Part shown: positions 1-15,488 of the stretch, in pieces
Layout of the letters: each line of letters opens with the position of its first letter
Numbering within the stretch: the first letter of the stretch is position 1
Source: Ricinus communis
Lineage: Eukaryota; Streptophyta; Magnoliopsida; Malpighiales; Euphorbiaceae
Assembly (NCBI RefSeq): GCF_019578655.1
Contig: NC_063259.1
Coordinates: forward strand, 28,693,277-28,757,276
Length of the DNA: 64,000 bases
Direction of reading: 5' to 3'
The notes under the pieces: model-generated
Seen by the model: the letters and a program-made list of their open reading frames with translations, nothing else
Databases searched by the model: none
Told to the model about the DNA's origin: nothing
Position numbers and translations under genes: made by a program

Positions 1-1631
1 TTCACGTGGAAATCTGTCTTCCTAATCTCTGCCCTGTTTTCTTGATCCAACGGTCAATATTGACTAATAGATTATTATTTTTTTTAATCCATGGAGTGCG
101 CAATGACTGATTTGCCCATAAAATATAGTCTGTATATCTTGTTACGAGAGCCCTTTATCAACATGGGTTGTTAGAATTGAATACAACATTTAATATGTTG
201 CTGATATTGAAAAAAAATAAATTAGTTATAGATTTCCGATTATCACATTCTTATGTATTTAATCTCATAATATAACTAATTAAGTGGTATCTTGATTTAA
301 TTGTAAAGATGAAACTAGGATTAGGACTCTTCATAACACGTCAAAATTTCTACTCCCCAATACAATAAATTTAAATGTTCTTAGTTACCATCTAATGGTA
401 TTATGTTTTTGTAATTTGGTAAGATAAAATTCTACGGTACTTTATTTATTTTCTTTATAATTATTTTACTAATAACCATCATTAAATGATGAAGTTTAAT
501 CTATTACATAGTGATAGTTTTAGTAAATAAGACGCAGATTTTAATGTTAATATTTTACTTTTATAATTGAATTATAAATAGAAATCATTAGCTAGTAAAA
601 TTTTAATTTCTTTTTCTGAGAGGACCTTTTAGTCTTTTAACACATTATAAGAACTGCAAAGATAATAGTTTTCCTCCTCAAAGAATAACATTGAAAGTGC
701 GCAGGTAAGACAATTATTCTTGAAAATCTCAATAACAAGGAACAATTGTGTGGATATACATCAGGATAATTTTTTCCATCAGAAAGACATTACCATTTAA
801 CATATAAAGAGATTCTAGTAGTCAAATATATGATAAAAAAGTTTAAATTTTTCCTGATTGGTCAACACTTCTTGGTCCGAATGGATAAGGAAGATTCTTG
901 AATCCAACCAAAAGACCTTACCAAAACCCCAATTATTGAGATTAACTTATGGCTTTCTAAACTCTTCATCTCTTCCTCTCGATCCTTTGGCTATGAGCTA
1001 TTAGCTTGCACGATATGTTCTTCTGTGATTGAAAAGTACTAACTCGGCTATAAGAATCCAAGGTCTTAACTTGAAGATTTATCTTACCTTGAGTCTAGAG
1101 TATAAGAATTATTAGAGTGAACAGCTCTCGGCTTCAATTTTTGTTGAACTTTAATCACCAAAAAATTTAGATATTATGTATATTTTAATAATAAAAGGTC
1201 AAAACATGACAAATTAGATTTGAATAAAAATAATAGAATAGTAAAGTAAAAGTAAAAGTTAATGGACTTTTCAATACTTAAAAAGATTGTCCAAATGCAT
1301 ATCTTCTTTGGTGAAACAAATGCATGTCCTTAACATTCACTAAACTTTATCAAAACATATTTATTAATTTAAATAGTTAAATATGTGATAATTATTAAAT
1401 ATTAAAATGAAAATATACTCAAACAAGTGTCATAGGTGGGAATTACTCCAAAAAAGCTCTCTCCATCTGCTTCTTTCTCTCCACATCATTAACTATCTAA
1501 TAATTAAAAAAATTATAACTTCCATAGCTGTCCCATTATTCTTCTCTGGTTTGCTCTTTCTCTGTCACACCCTTTCTCTCTTTATTAATTCCGTGATTAT
1601 CCATATCATTCATCCTCTAATCTACCTCCCC
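1..1631. other. AT-rich intergenic DNA upstream of GDH
   Basis: No gene is recognised here. The DNA is AT-rich and non-repetitive to the eye. A CT-rich stretch from about 1440 to 1700 contains a 103-codon reading frame of low-complexity, leucine/isoleucine-rich sequence; I read it as promoter and leader DNA of the downstream glutamate dehydrogenase gene, not as a gene. Confidence 0.5.
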
Positions 1632-1640
1632 TATATAAAT
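1632..1640 (+). promoter_or_regulatory. Putative TATA box of GDH
   Basis: The sequence TATATAAAT lies 174 bp upstream of the GDH start codon, inside a pyrimidine-rich region. This would put transcription start near 1665 and leave a CT-rich leader of about 150 nt with no need for a leader intron. Assigned by motif and position only. Confidence 0.5.
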
Positions 1641-1732
1641 AACCACTCGCCTAACCTTCTCTACATACCCTCTCTTCTCGTTATTTTCTCATTCATCAAG
1701 TTTCTGTTATTGTACTAGTTTAATTTTTATAG

Positions 1733-5077
<3,345 letters not shown>

Positions 5078-5928
5078 ATAAGCTTCTTTTTAGTCTTCAA
5101 TTCCTCTATTTACCCCCTTCATCCTCAGAGATATTCCTTTTGTCAGCTGAGTAGAAAACTTGGGAAGCTATTATTTGCTATACTTCAAATTTTCTGTTAA
5201 ACTATTTTTCCAGAATCCCAAAATTATATTTGGACTCAAGTATTGGGGGGATACTATAATTTTTTTTAATGAAAAGGAAAAATTCTTGGCAACAGCATCA
5301 AGAATGTTATTGTGGTTATTGATGTTGTTCATTTTGATACTAAAATGCATATTGCTGATTACTATTATTGACGTGCTGAAACTGTTTGACAGTTTGATCT
5401 TAAGTTGTGTTCTGTTTTCCTGAAAATATTTATAAAAATTATGATTTGTTGCAAAAACAAATACAATAGTGAGAGAATAAATTAATAAATATATACACTT
5501 TGCTTCATCGAGCATAAGAAAAGACAGGAATTTCTTTTTATTGGTGAAGAGGAATTAACTTTGATTCTATTGATATTTTCGAGTTCTATAGAGGGATATG
5601 ATGAAACTATTAACTAGCCTTTACTGTTTATTATACTAAAATTACCATGCAAAATGGAAATGTTTACTTCAAAAAGTGTTCTTTACTTCCCTTGGTAGCA
5701 ATGGCATGTTCTGCAGCAATACTTTTTCCCTTTCATTGAATCACAAGAAAGTATTCAAAAATTAATCCAGATAAAATAATTTGCCCATAATCTCAGAGGC
5801 AAAAAGGGGCCAGTCAGGATAACATTATTTATTATGAAGTATGGGCATATTTCCTGCTCCTATCCTACCATTATCACTGACCGAAAGAAAGACCAAAGGA
5901 ATAGAGAAATAAGCCTCCTTCACCTTCC
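5078..5928. other. GDH 3' UTR and LIL3 promoter region
   Basis: Non-coding. The GDH 3' end probably lies near 5480-5500, where AATAAATTAATAAAT occurs. The rest is the upstream region of the next gene; no convincing TATA box or other element was recognised. Confidence 0.5.
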
Positions 5929-6896
5929 ATGGCTTCCGTTGCCATTTCTGCCTCATTGCAAAGAGCTTGCAGTTCAAATCATGTCACCAAGAAACAACAG
6001 CCTCAAGCAAGACCTGCACGCCCTCTCGGGACAAAGCAGGTAACCCATGTCGTTACTCTAAATGTTGAAGGCCAAAAAGGTTTAAGCATATCTGAACAAC
6101 AAGAGAAGCCTCCTTTAGACGCTAATGGTTCAAAGAGAGCTGATGATAAATCAGATCATGGTCCTGAAGCAGAATCCTCTACTCCGACATTTATTGACGA
6201 GCGCTGGCAGATGGGAAATTGGGATCTGAATATGTTCGTCAAGGATGGTAAAATTGATTGGGATGGTCTTATTGAAGCAGGCGAGTGAATTACTGCTCTT
6301 GTCCATACTGCAAAACTTATGGTTTCTCTAGCAGGCAAGGATGATAATTGCATTAATCAATCTTTTGCATTATATGTTTCTGTACTATCCGTTGGTTTTT
6401 GCAGAAGCAAAGAGGAGAAAGTTTCTTGAATTGTATCCAGAAGCATCTACTAATGAAGAACCAGTGCTGTTTAGGAGTTCCATTATACCTTGGTGGGTGT
6501 GGCTCAAAAGGTCATATCTGCCAGAGGCAGAGCTAATAAATGGTTTGAATTTTGCTGTCTCACATCACTTTGCCACTCCATATATTCTCATAACTGTTAT
6601 GTCTATCTAACGCTTGCATTTGTCCCATAGGTAGAGCTGCAATGGTGGGATTCTTCATGTCATATGTTGTGGATGCATTGACAGGGCTTGACATGGTTGG
6701 CCAAGCTGGAAACCTGGTATGCAAAGCAGGACTTCTTGTGACGGTCATTAGCATAATTCTTCTCAGGCGAACTGAAGATTTTAAGAACCTGAGGAACTTG
6801 GCTGATGAAGCAACATTGTATGACAAGCAATGGCAATCATCATGGAAAGATCAAAATGCAGCGAGCACTAGTGGCTCAGAGAAAACTGGAAACTGA
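5929..6896 (+). CDS. LIL3: Light-harvesting-like protein 3 (LIL3), chloroplast, 3 exons, 251 aa
   Basis: Exons: 5929-6280, 6405-6542, 6631-6896. LIL3 is a thylakoid LHC-superfamily protein that binds chlorophyll intermediates and anchors geranylgeranyl reductase and protochlorophyllide oxidoreductase; these roles come from the family. The protein has a Ser/Ala/Arg-rich N-terminus typical of a transit peptide, a conserved block around [20 protein letters not shown], then [11 protein letters not shown] single LHC motif, [14 protein letters not shown], starts near residue 158, followed by two hydrophobic helices. Intron 1 has a GC donor (CAG|GCGAGT): a GT cut 4 nt further on shifts the frame into an early stop, while the GC cut restores the family sequence ([10 protein letters not shown]). 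Intron 2 is normal. Confidence 0.94.
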
Positions 6897-7802
6897 AAAT
6901 TTAAGTTACACTGTTTGCATATTATGTATTATTTTCCCAAAGAAAGAGTAAACGCACTGCAAGTATCATGGATATCAATTTTAAGCTATTTCTATTCAAT
7001 TTCTTATTCGAGTGTGTGATTATTTTTTGTGTGCAAATGAGCAGTTATATTTTGCAAGAATTACTATTACACAATTTCAATGATCAAATATGTTGGACTA
7101 TTTTTGTTTTGGACAGAACAAATTGGAAGTACAGTACAGGACTGATAAAAGTAGTCAGACAATGGGACACAGTACAATAGATCATTCTCTAACCTACTTG
7201 AGCTACAATGAGAGAAAACAATTACACCCATGACAGGAAACCCTTGACATAAACAGGAATATCTCCAAAACGGAGTATATGAAATTGGGTAGATGAATAT
7301 TTATTCAAGTAATATTTACATTACTGCTACTGCTGTTGTAAAGACTAGTTACCTTGACCTTACATCACTTCTTTTTCTTAAAAGTAGCATTGAATTGTTA
7401 AGTGAATTTTGATGTGATTTATAATGGGTCTTGCTTTTGCTGTTGCTGCTGATAAACATAAATGCACAAAATCATCATAAATGCTTTAGGCCAAAAAAAA
7501 CACACATAAAAAAAAAGGAAAATAGTTGATAAAGCTGAAAAGAGACCTATGAAATGTAGCTTCAAAATCAAAACTGAGCTTAAAGTGGCCCAACCAACCC
7601 ATCCCTTTAAAACCATAATCCCAACCTCCGCTATCCTCCAATCCCAAAACAACAGAAACAAAATTATATAAATATATAAATTAATTCAACAACAAAACCC
7701 AAAAAAAAAACAGTAACAACTCTCTCAGAAAAGGTTATATTATATATTATATATATAACAAATGCTAAGCAATCCTTTGCTTCTCCATCAACAGGAAAGA
7801 AA
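6897..7802. other. LIL3 3' UTR and promoter of the TMEM135-like gene
   Basis: Non-coding. The 3' end of LIL3 is followed by AT-rich DNA. The stretch at 7736-7758 (repeated TATAT) is the only TATA-like sequence close to the next start codon at 7803. Confidence 0.45.
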
Positions 7803-10800
7803 ATGCCATCTTTCTCTGACTCCTCAATTCCTCCATCATCACCTCCCTCTATTGTCGACAACTCCGAAGCCGAGCGCCGCCTCCGTGACGCGGAGGAGCG
7901 TTTGCGTGAGGCAATAGAGGAGCTCCAACGGAGGCAACGCAGGGCGGCGCGTGGCGGACACTATCCACCATGTGATCATCCGGCTGATGAATCGTGCGTT
8001 GCACACGCAATTGGGAATCTTTGCCAGAGCTTTCTTCTTTCTTATGGTGTTAGAGTTGGTGTTGGTATTCTACTTCGAGCTTTTAAGCTTGCTAAAGGAC
8101 AATCTTACTCTTCACTTCTCGATCTCAAGGTTTTTCACTCTTCGATTTTTAGCTTGGTGGGATTGATTGGAATTGGGTTTAAAAATTGAGTTCTTAAAGT
8201 TGTGTTTGTTTGGCAGCAACTTGTGTCGGAGAAAGATTTAATAGTGAGAGAAGAAGCATGTCGTGTTGGTTTATTATTTGGGGGATTTACAGGGTCTTAT
8301 CATGCTATCAGATGTTTACTGAGAAAACTTAGAAGGAAAGAAACGCCTTTTAATGCGTAAGTTCTATTTATTTTCTTGTTTTACTTAATTTTTCTTTTTA
8401 ATCTTTTAATTGTTTTTGGTTTGTGAAATGATAATACATAGATCATATTGCTTATTTATAATAACATTATTTAAGGGATATGATGGAGCAGATTTTTAGC
8501 AGGTTCGGTTGCAGGGTTATCTGTTTTAGCATTAGATGATTCTAACCGGAGGCGAACTCTTGCTCTTTATCTCCTGGCTAGGGTAGCTCAGGTGTATGCT
8601 ATTATACATATTTTTATATCAAAATTCAATTGATAAGGTTTAATTTTTTGTTAAATTAACATTCTTTTTATTTTTAATCAGTGTGCGTATAATTCTGCCA
8701 AATCTAAGAATAAGTTTCACCTTTGGGGAAGTCATTGGAGACATGGTGATGCTTTGCTTTTTGCTTTTGCATGTGCCCAGGTAAATGAGTGTTCATGTTG
8801 GTTTATTGGATGTAATCTGTTTTTAAGATCAGATGCCATACTTATCAGTTTGGCTCATCGATTTGGGCATGTTTTATCGTGATGAAAACATGAGATTAGG
8901 TAGCAATTGACTTAATCTAGTCCGTTGTATCCGATTATTGTTCTTGGCTTAGAATTGTCTAATTGAGTTTATCATTTTCCAGGTTATGTATTCCTTTGTT
9001 ATGCGTCCTGAGAGCTTGCCAAAAGCATATCATGACTTTATTCAGAAGACCGGGCCAGTTGCTCAACCTGTATACAAGGCTGTCAGAGATAGCTGCAGAG
9101 GTGCCCCAGTTGATGTTGCCTCACTATCAGCTTATTTATGTAGCAGAAGGAAGCTCAATTCGGTGAAGCTTGAAAAGTTCCCCTCTATTATTCCTTGTTC
9201 AGTTATTCATCCAGACACAGATTCGTGTTTAACTCATAATGCTAATGCCGCATCAGCTACATTCAGGAAAACTTTTCCACTTTACTTCTCTTTGACTTTT
9301 GTACCATACGTCGTTTTACACCTTCAGAGGGTAAATCTTTGACTCTAGCTGGTCTATTACTGCTTAGTTTAAACTTTTACACTTCTCTTTTGAGAGAGGA
9401 TAGATAAGAGTACTGTGGTTACAATAGATACGCAGTCATATCACGTTCTGGTGTTAATATAGAGAGCACATTCTATATTGTTCTCCACTGAAGTAAAACC
9501 ATCAAAGGTGATTGACTAGTTTCTGTCCTGCTTATGCAGGTTCATGGTAGATAGACTTAGGAGACATAATTGTTGCTCTTTAAAATGGAAAATTGAGTTA
9601 GATTGTTAAATTTTTGGGCCACATCTAATTCAAAATCTGCAACTTCTAATAGAATCAATGGTGCATTATTCTCACATTCAGACTGCAAAATTCCAATAAA
9701 TACTTTTTTCTTTTTATTATTGTACTTCACTGGAACGGTTTACATCTTGGCTGCAGTTTTTGTTTTGCTTCAATTTCACTAAAGAATTTATTATCATTTC
9801 ATGAATTTTTCTCTCTGGTTGTTAAAACATTCTTGAAGTTATGAATCTCCTCTACTTTTATGCAAAGTCTACATATGAATCACTTAATCAATAGCTTGTG
9901 ATACTTCTTAGTTCAGATAGATGCTTGTTGAATTTATACATGTATGTCTTTTTCTATCATTGAGTTGGATATTCTTTTAATTTGACTGGCATGAGGTGGG
10001 GTTGAGGAGGGGGTTATGTTTTTTATCTAGTCAAGAATGACAGTAATATCTCACATCTGGAGCTAATTTGTCTTTGTTTAAATATTCCCATGCACTTAAA
10101 GTTCATGGAGTCACCTGCTCATACATGTTGGCTTGCTGTTAGAGATGCTGTTCGCTCAACCACATTCTTATCTGCATTTGTTGGAATTTTTCAGGTAAAT
10201 GTTTACTCAGTTGTATTTACACTTTCTTTTCTTAAGCTGGTGCACATGTTCTTAGTAATTTATGGGTGATGCAAGGGGGTTATATGTCTGCATCGGAAAG
10301 TTGCAACTGTGGACCACAAGCTTGTATATTGGATTGCAGGAGGAATATCTGCACTTTCTGTATTACTGGAGAAAAAATCTAGACGTGCTGAACTTGCCTT
10401 ATATGTTCTACCACGAGCTGGAGATTCATTGTGGTATATTTCAGTAAACCGTCACCTTCTTCCAAATATCAAGAATGCAGAGGTATTGTTTTCGTGTAAC
10501 TACTATGTTCTGCATACAGTCTTGCATCTGGCTTAAGATTGCCCTCGATCCACATTTTGTTTAAAGCTAGACTACTTGCTTTTTAGATATTGTTTGCTTC
10601 TTCTTTTGGCACTTCTTGTGAATTTTCTATTTTTAAGTTTGAATCACCCATCACTGGAAGGAGGACAGTAAACAAATATGTTGGGCTTGAATTGTCTAAG
10701 TGGCCATGTGGCTGCTGTAACGAGACTGTTAATTAAAACACATAGCAGACCTGAGTGACATAAACATAGTTTTAGTGGTCAAGGGTTCAGCTTAAGGTGT

Positions 10801-11182
10801 GCATATCATGTGCACATGAGGTTAATGATTCTTTTTTGTGTGTGGGATAATGCATGAATTGCCCAAGTGGTTCTCTCTATTTACACATAATGAATAGCTG
10901 GTTGGGTAAATGTTACAGGTGGCCTTATTTTGCATGTGCATAGGAGGAATAATGTACTACTTGGAACATGAGCCAGACACTATGGCTCCATTCCTCAGGG
11001 GTCTGATCCGCCGTTTCCTTGCCAGCAGAATAAGCAACCCAAACCCTCCATCTAATCGAACAGCTTCATACACATACTTGCAGGCTCTTGATGCCATGAA
11101 GCCTCCAAAGTTACAGGAGAGCAGAGAGGCTGAAGCTTCATCGTCTCAGAAATACAATCTCGAATCCATTCCGGGGCTGTAA
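7803..11182 (+). CDS. TMEM135 / Tim17-Tim22-Tim23-family-like membrane protein, 8 exons, 525 aa
   Basis: Exons: 7803-8129, 8217-8356, 8492-8591, 8682-8780, 8983-9330, 10102-10194, 10276-10482, 10919-11182. The protein starts with a Ser/Pro-rich tail and a charged, helix-forming Glu/Arg stretch (about 20-52). A Cys/His-containing motif, CDHPADESC, follows, then several hydrophobic segments; GGFTGSYHAIRC and FLAGSVAGLSVLAL resemble the Gly/Ala-rich helices of the Tim17/PMP24 class. It matches the plant family annotated as TMEM135 N-terminal-domain or Tim17-family proteins. Animal TMEM135 acts at peroxisomes and mitochondria; the plant role is not clear to me. The stop codon lies inside a strong donor-like sequence (GTAAGTAT at 11179), so alternative 3' splicing is possible. 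Confidence 0.85.
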
Positions 11183-12350
11183 GTATATTTTGGTGGATCA
11201 TATGTTACTGCCACCAGAAACTGCACCCTGAGTCATTCTTTTACATCAATTTAAAATATCACTTTTTAGAAGGCAGATGAGTTCTGCTTAATACATTACA
11301 GTCGAGTAGTAGGAGATCAATAATATCTCATGCGTTAGATTTTGGCCGTGCAAATGTGTTGAGATTAGGTTTCATTTCATCAACTATGATTCTGTTCCCC
11401 GCCAGAATAGGTTTTCTAAGGAGGACAACTGACCGCTCTGGGAGTAATAATGATAGTTGATGCTATTTGAAATTCTGGTAGGGGATTTCTCTTGTAAATG
11501 ATGTTGCCTTTTGAATATTTTTTTCTTATGCTTTTCAGTTTACTTTTGTAATTTACTACTGAAAAATGATTTGGTCATTCCATTTGATTGACCATAGAAC
11601 TTATTAAGTTAAAGTTTTTGACTATAAATCCAGAAATTACACAGGCATGTTCGACATACTAGTCATTTCCTGTTATATGAATCCTACTGAGAGTAAAATC
11701 TTTAAACATTTTGTTTCAAGTGCTGGGTCAGTTCTTGCCAACACAGGTCTATTTCAGTCTGTTTGGTGCTTGTTTTATGGAGACGGATCATGCATTATAT
11801 TGTTTGGGATGAAAGACGTTGCGCTGCGTCTGACTATGCTTCTAAATTAGGGTTCAGATTGGCCTCCCATCCCCGTAAACACCAATCAAGAACAAACAAA
11901 CAAACAAAATATGAGCACTAGGTAACAGCATTACCATGAAATATTGTAGGTACGGTCTAAAGAAACTAACTGAAGTGTCATTATCAAATAAATATATTAC
12001 CGCATAATCTCAAATCTCAAAGGGTAAGTCTAGGAAGTGAAAGAACAGAGAGCCTGGTCCGGAGATTCGTTTTATTATACTCGACTACTTCTTGAGGCTC
12101 GTAAATTTTTATTTTAATTCAGTTTGGTCAACTAAATAAGCATTATAAATTATAAGGAGGGGTGGTGGCTTGTCTTTAGCATCCCATGGTCTAAGATGAA
12201 AAGGAATTATAAAATTATTTCTTTCAGTTCCTTCCTTAACTTGTTCTTTAATCTGTTGGCAAGAAGTCAATCACCTCAACACATAACTCTTTGCTGCCAA
12301 AAGATTGAGAAGGAAAGAAAGAAAGGACAAATTCCATTGTAAATCAAAAT
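11183..12350. other. Intergenic DNA between the TMEM135-like and ankyrin genes
   Basis: Non-coding 3' UTR and spacer. A 67-codon frame at 11647-11850 has no recognisable similarity and is taken as chance. No repeat or RNA gene was recognised. Confidence 0.45.
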
Positions 12351-14315
12351 ATGGATGCCAGGTTGCTGGAGGCAGCTCAAAGTGGAAACATAGTTTACTT
12401 GCACCAATTACTAGCAGAAAATCCACTCATCCTCCTCAGTACTGCACTGTTTTCATCAGAAAATCCTCTTCACATTGCTTCCATTGCCGGGCATGTTGAC
12501 TTTGTCAAAGACCTGTTAAGGCTGAAACCAGAATTTGCTCAAGAATTAAACCAAGATGGCTATAGTCCCATGCACATGGCAGCAACCATCGGGCATGTGG
12601 AGATTGTAAGAGAGCTGGCAAAAGTTGACAGCAGACTATGCCGTGTACGGGGAAAACAGAAGAAGACTCCTCTTCACTTAGCAGCTATCAAAGGAAGGGC
12701 TGAGGTAACAAGTGTAATGCTTATGTCTTGTCCTGATTGTATTGAAGATGTAACTGTTCGAGGAGAGACTGCTGTGCACCAGGCTGTTAAGAACAACCAA
12801 TTTCATGCAGTAAATGTATTGGTGGACTGGATCAGGGGAACGAACAGGGAAGAAATGTTGAACGTGAAGGATGAATTAGGCAACACAGTTCTGCACCTTG
12901 CAGCCTGGAAAAAACAGCGTCAGGCAAGTTGTTAGACTCGATTCTTCTTCTTCTTCTTTTTCCCCTCTTAGTTTTAACCAGTCTGACTTCATATTTCATA
13001 TAAATTTACAAATCCTTCTTCTCCTCTCCCTATGAAGTACGTTCACACTTAACCATGTTCATCATCAAAAGTAAAAGCGTATTTATCTTGTGTTTTGTTT
13101 TGTCAACACAACCAAACAGATATTGGCTTTGGTGTTATTCGTTCATTAATTTCTTTTGTCAATTAGTATTAATTTCTTAGCTTAATTCTGGTCAAATTGC
13201 AGACATTATGAAGATAAGATATAATAATCTGTACAGTAGATTTTCATTGATTTGACTCTGTCCTGTTGACCATTCTGGGAACGCTAGCTATTGCCGAGTA
13301 CGCCATTATTGCGTCAGAATATCACTTTGGTCTTTGCTGATGTGGGAAAATTAGAGAGAGCAGCAATTCTAGTCAAAATTCAAGAAACACTTGAACATAT
13401 TCTTCTTTTTTTTTTTTCTTTTAAGAAAAAGAAATAAAAATAAGGATATATAATTAGAGTTTCTTGCAGGTAATAGAGTTGTTACTTGGTGCTGCTACTA
13501 TTCGCTCAGGCATTTTGGAAGTGAATGCCAAGAACAACAGCGGCCTCACTTGCCTTGATTTGCTATTGATTTTCCCAAGTGAGGCAGGTGATGCAGAGGT
13601 AATCGAAATCCTTCGAGGTGCTGGAGCATTGCAAGCGAAAGACATCAGCCATTCTCCCATTTCTTCATTTCAGTATGTCAATCAGATCACCGCAAGTACT
13701 TCTACTCAGATCACCCCAAGCACTTCTACTGCATCTGAGACATGTCAAACACCACATCCAAATAACTTAGTCAATTACTTTAAGTTCAAGAAGGGTCGAG
13801 ACTCTCCCAGTGAGGCTCGGAGTGCATTACTAGTTATTGCAGTTCTAGTCTCAACTGCAACTTTCCAAGTTGGAATTAGCCCTCCAGGAGGAGTTTGGCA
13901 AGACAGTTATATTCCAGATGGAAGCAACAGCACAAGATCCATCATTAAAAAAGCACATTATGCAGGGGAATCAGTTGTTGCTACATCTGATCCAATTGCA
14001 TTTGCAATCATTGTGCTTTTCAACACAATAGGATTAGCAGTGTCTCTTTTTATGATCAACATCCTGACAAGTAGGTTCCCCTTGCAATTTGAGCTACAAA
14101 TATGCATGGTTGCAATGTATTCTACTTACAACACTGCGTTGGTAAACATGTCACCAGATGAAATCAAGCTTTACGTTATTTTGACAACAGTATTACTGTC
14201 TTCAATTGCACCAATTATAGCCAAACTGATAAGATTACACGCAAAAAGGGTCACAAGATCTGTAATAGAGACCGTATGCCTCGTCGTTCAAGCAATAATG
14301 GGTTTACTGGGTTAA
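12351..14315 (+). CDS. Ankyrin-repeat PGG-domain membrane protein, BDA1-like, 2 exons, 472 aa
   Basis: Exons: 12351-12923 and 13470-14315. About five to six ankyrin repeats fill residues 1-240, with typical TPLHLAA, SPMHMAA and NTVLHLAA cores. A Ser/Thr-rich linker follows, which includes two copies of a 24-bp repeat (13683-13730). From about residue 300 comes a PGG domain, with ISPPGG at 327-332, and four hydrophobic helices to the C-terminus. This layout is that of the BDA1/ACD6 class of plasma-membrane ankyrin proteins, several of which act in immune signalling; the role here is inferred from the family. The intron uses a GC donor (CAG|GCAAGT) with a normal AG acceptor; only this cut keeps the fifth repeat (KKQRQVIELLLGA) in frame. 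Confidence 0.92.
13683..13730 (+). repeat. Two tandem 24-bp copies inside the ankyrin gene
   Basis: Two adjacent 24-bp units (13683-13706, 13707-13730) differ at two bases and encode the duplicated QITASTST / QITPSTST in the linker between ankyrin repeats and PGG domain. The duplication preserves the frame. Confidence 0.8.
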
Positions 14316-15488
14316 AAATAGCACGCAGAAGTTGGAGTTCTGGAGTCTAATTATTTTCTGGCTAATCACTGCACAAGAAGAGGACTAGATAGCAACATGA
14401 GCTTGAAGCATTCAAGATCCTAGCTATAATGCGTTAATAGTCAAGGTTAATGGGCTGTTGGCTGAGCAATTAGAGGCAAATGGATTAGTAATAAGACAAT
14501 TGTGCTATATAGTAGTTTGTTAGGAATGATTTGATATATAAGAGCTGTCATGTGTTGTAAACACTAGTGAATAATGGAGCTCTAATCATATTTCAGAAAT
14601 TTTCTCTCTCATCTTTCTTTCTATTTTCTTGCCTCCCAAACACTAATTATGACCTAAACCTCTTGGGTTATGACACAATGACGTAATGTGTGTGATCGCG
14701 TATCAGGATGGTATGTGGTTGAGAATCTTATGCGTATGTTCTTTATGAAGTGGTGCTAAGCAGATCAACTGACAGATTATAAAAATGACGCTGGCAGAAC
14801 ATGTCTAAATCTTTCACAAATTTTGTTTGAATAAGTAGAGTCTTCGACCCTCCCCGCTCCTCTCTCTAACACCTATTGCCCTAGCCTTAGCAAGATTTTT
14901 TTATCTTTGCTGCAGAAAATCGATACAATCAACACAAAATGAATGATGGTCATGGAATTGCTTACCGTGTTGAAAATTAACTATTGGAACTTGACACGAG
15001 TGCTGTGGGAGACTTGCGTATTAAGAGGGAACAGATGAAGCACCAGGTTCAAGCTAGTCGTTCACTAAATAGCTTTTCACTGTATAAAACTCAAGTACAG
15101 CAGAGGGTGAATGCATAATTTGTAACGCTCGTATGTTTTATAAGTTCCTTGTGCAAGTGAAAGGACAAAATTTGGCAGTTAATGTTTACTGTTCAAATGC
15201 GGAAAGGTTGCTGCACTTCAAGGACAGATGATGACTTATACTACATGAAAGAAGGGGAGAGAACAAATGAAGATCATGTTACGAATCATACCGCAGGAAA
15301 TCCCCATCAAATGATACAGCATGGAGCAAATTAATTAAATGCTTTCCTCATTCATCATAAAATACAAGGACAAACAACTAATATACAAATCTTGATACAC
15401 TCAGTAAAAAGATTAAACTAGAAAATCATCAGACAATGCAAAATCCTTCACTGAAGTTGCAATTAAAGATCCGAATTTCTCAGAGGAT
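14316..15488. other. Convergent spacer between ankyrin gene and USB1
   Basis: Holds the 3' UTRs of two converging genes. No gene or repeat was recognised between them. Confidence 0.45.

Noticed and set aside
1407..1718. 103-codon open frame upstream of GDH
   Set aside because: Low-complexity hydrophobic translation of a CT-rich promoter; it overlaps the TATA box and has no recognisable domain.
5171..5515. 114-codon minus-strand frame overlapping the GDH 3' UTR
   Set aside because: AT-rich, low-complexity translation opposite a 3' UTR; no similarity recognised.
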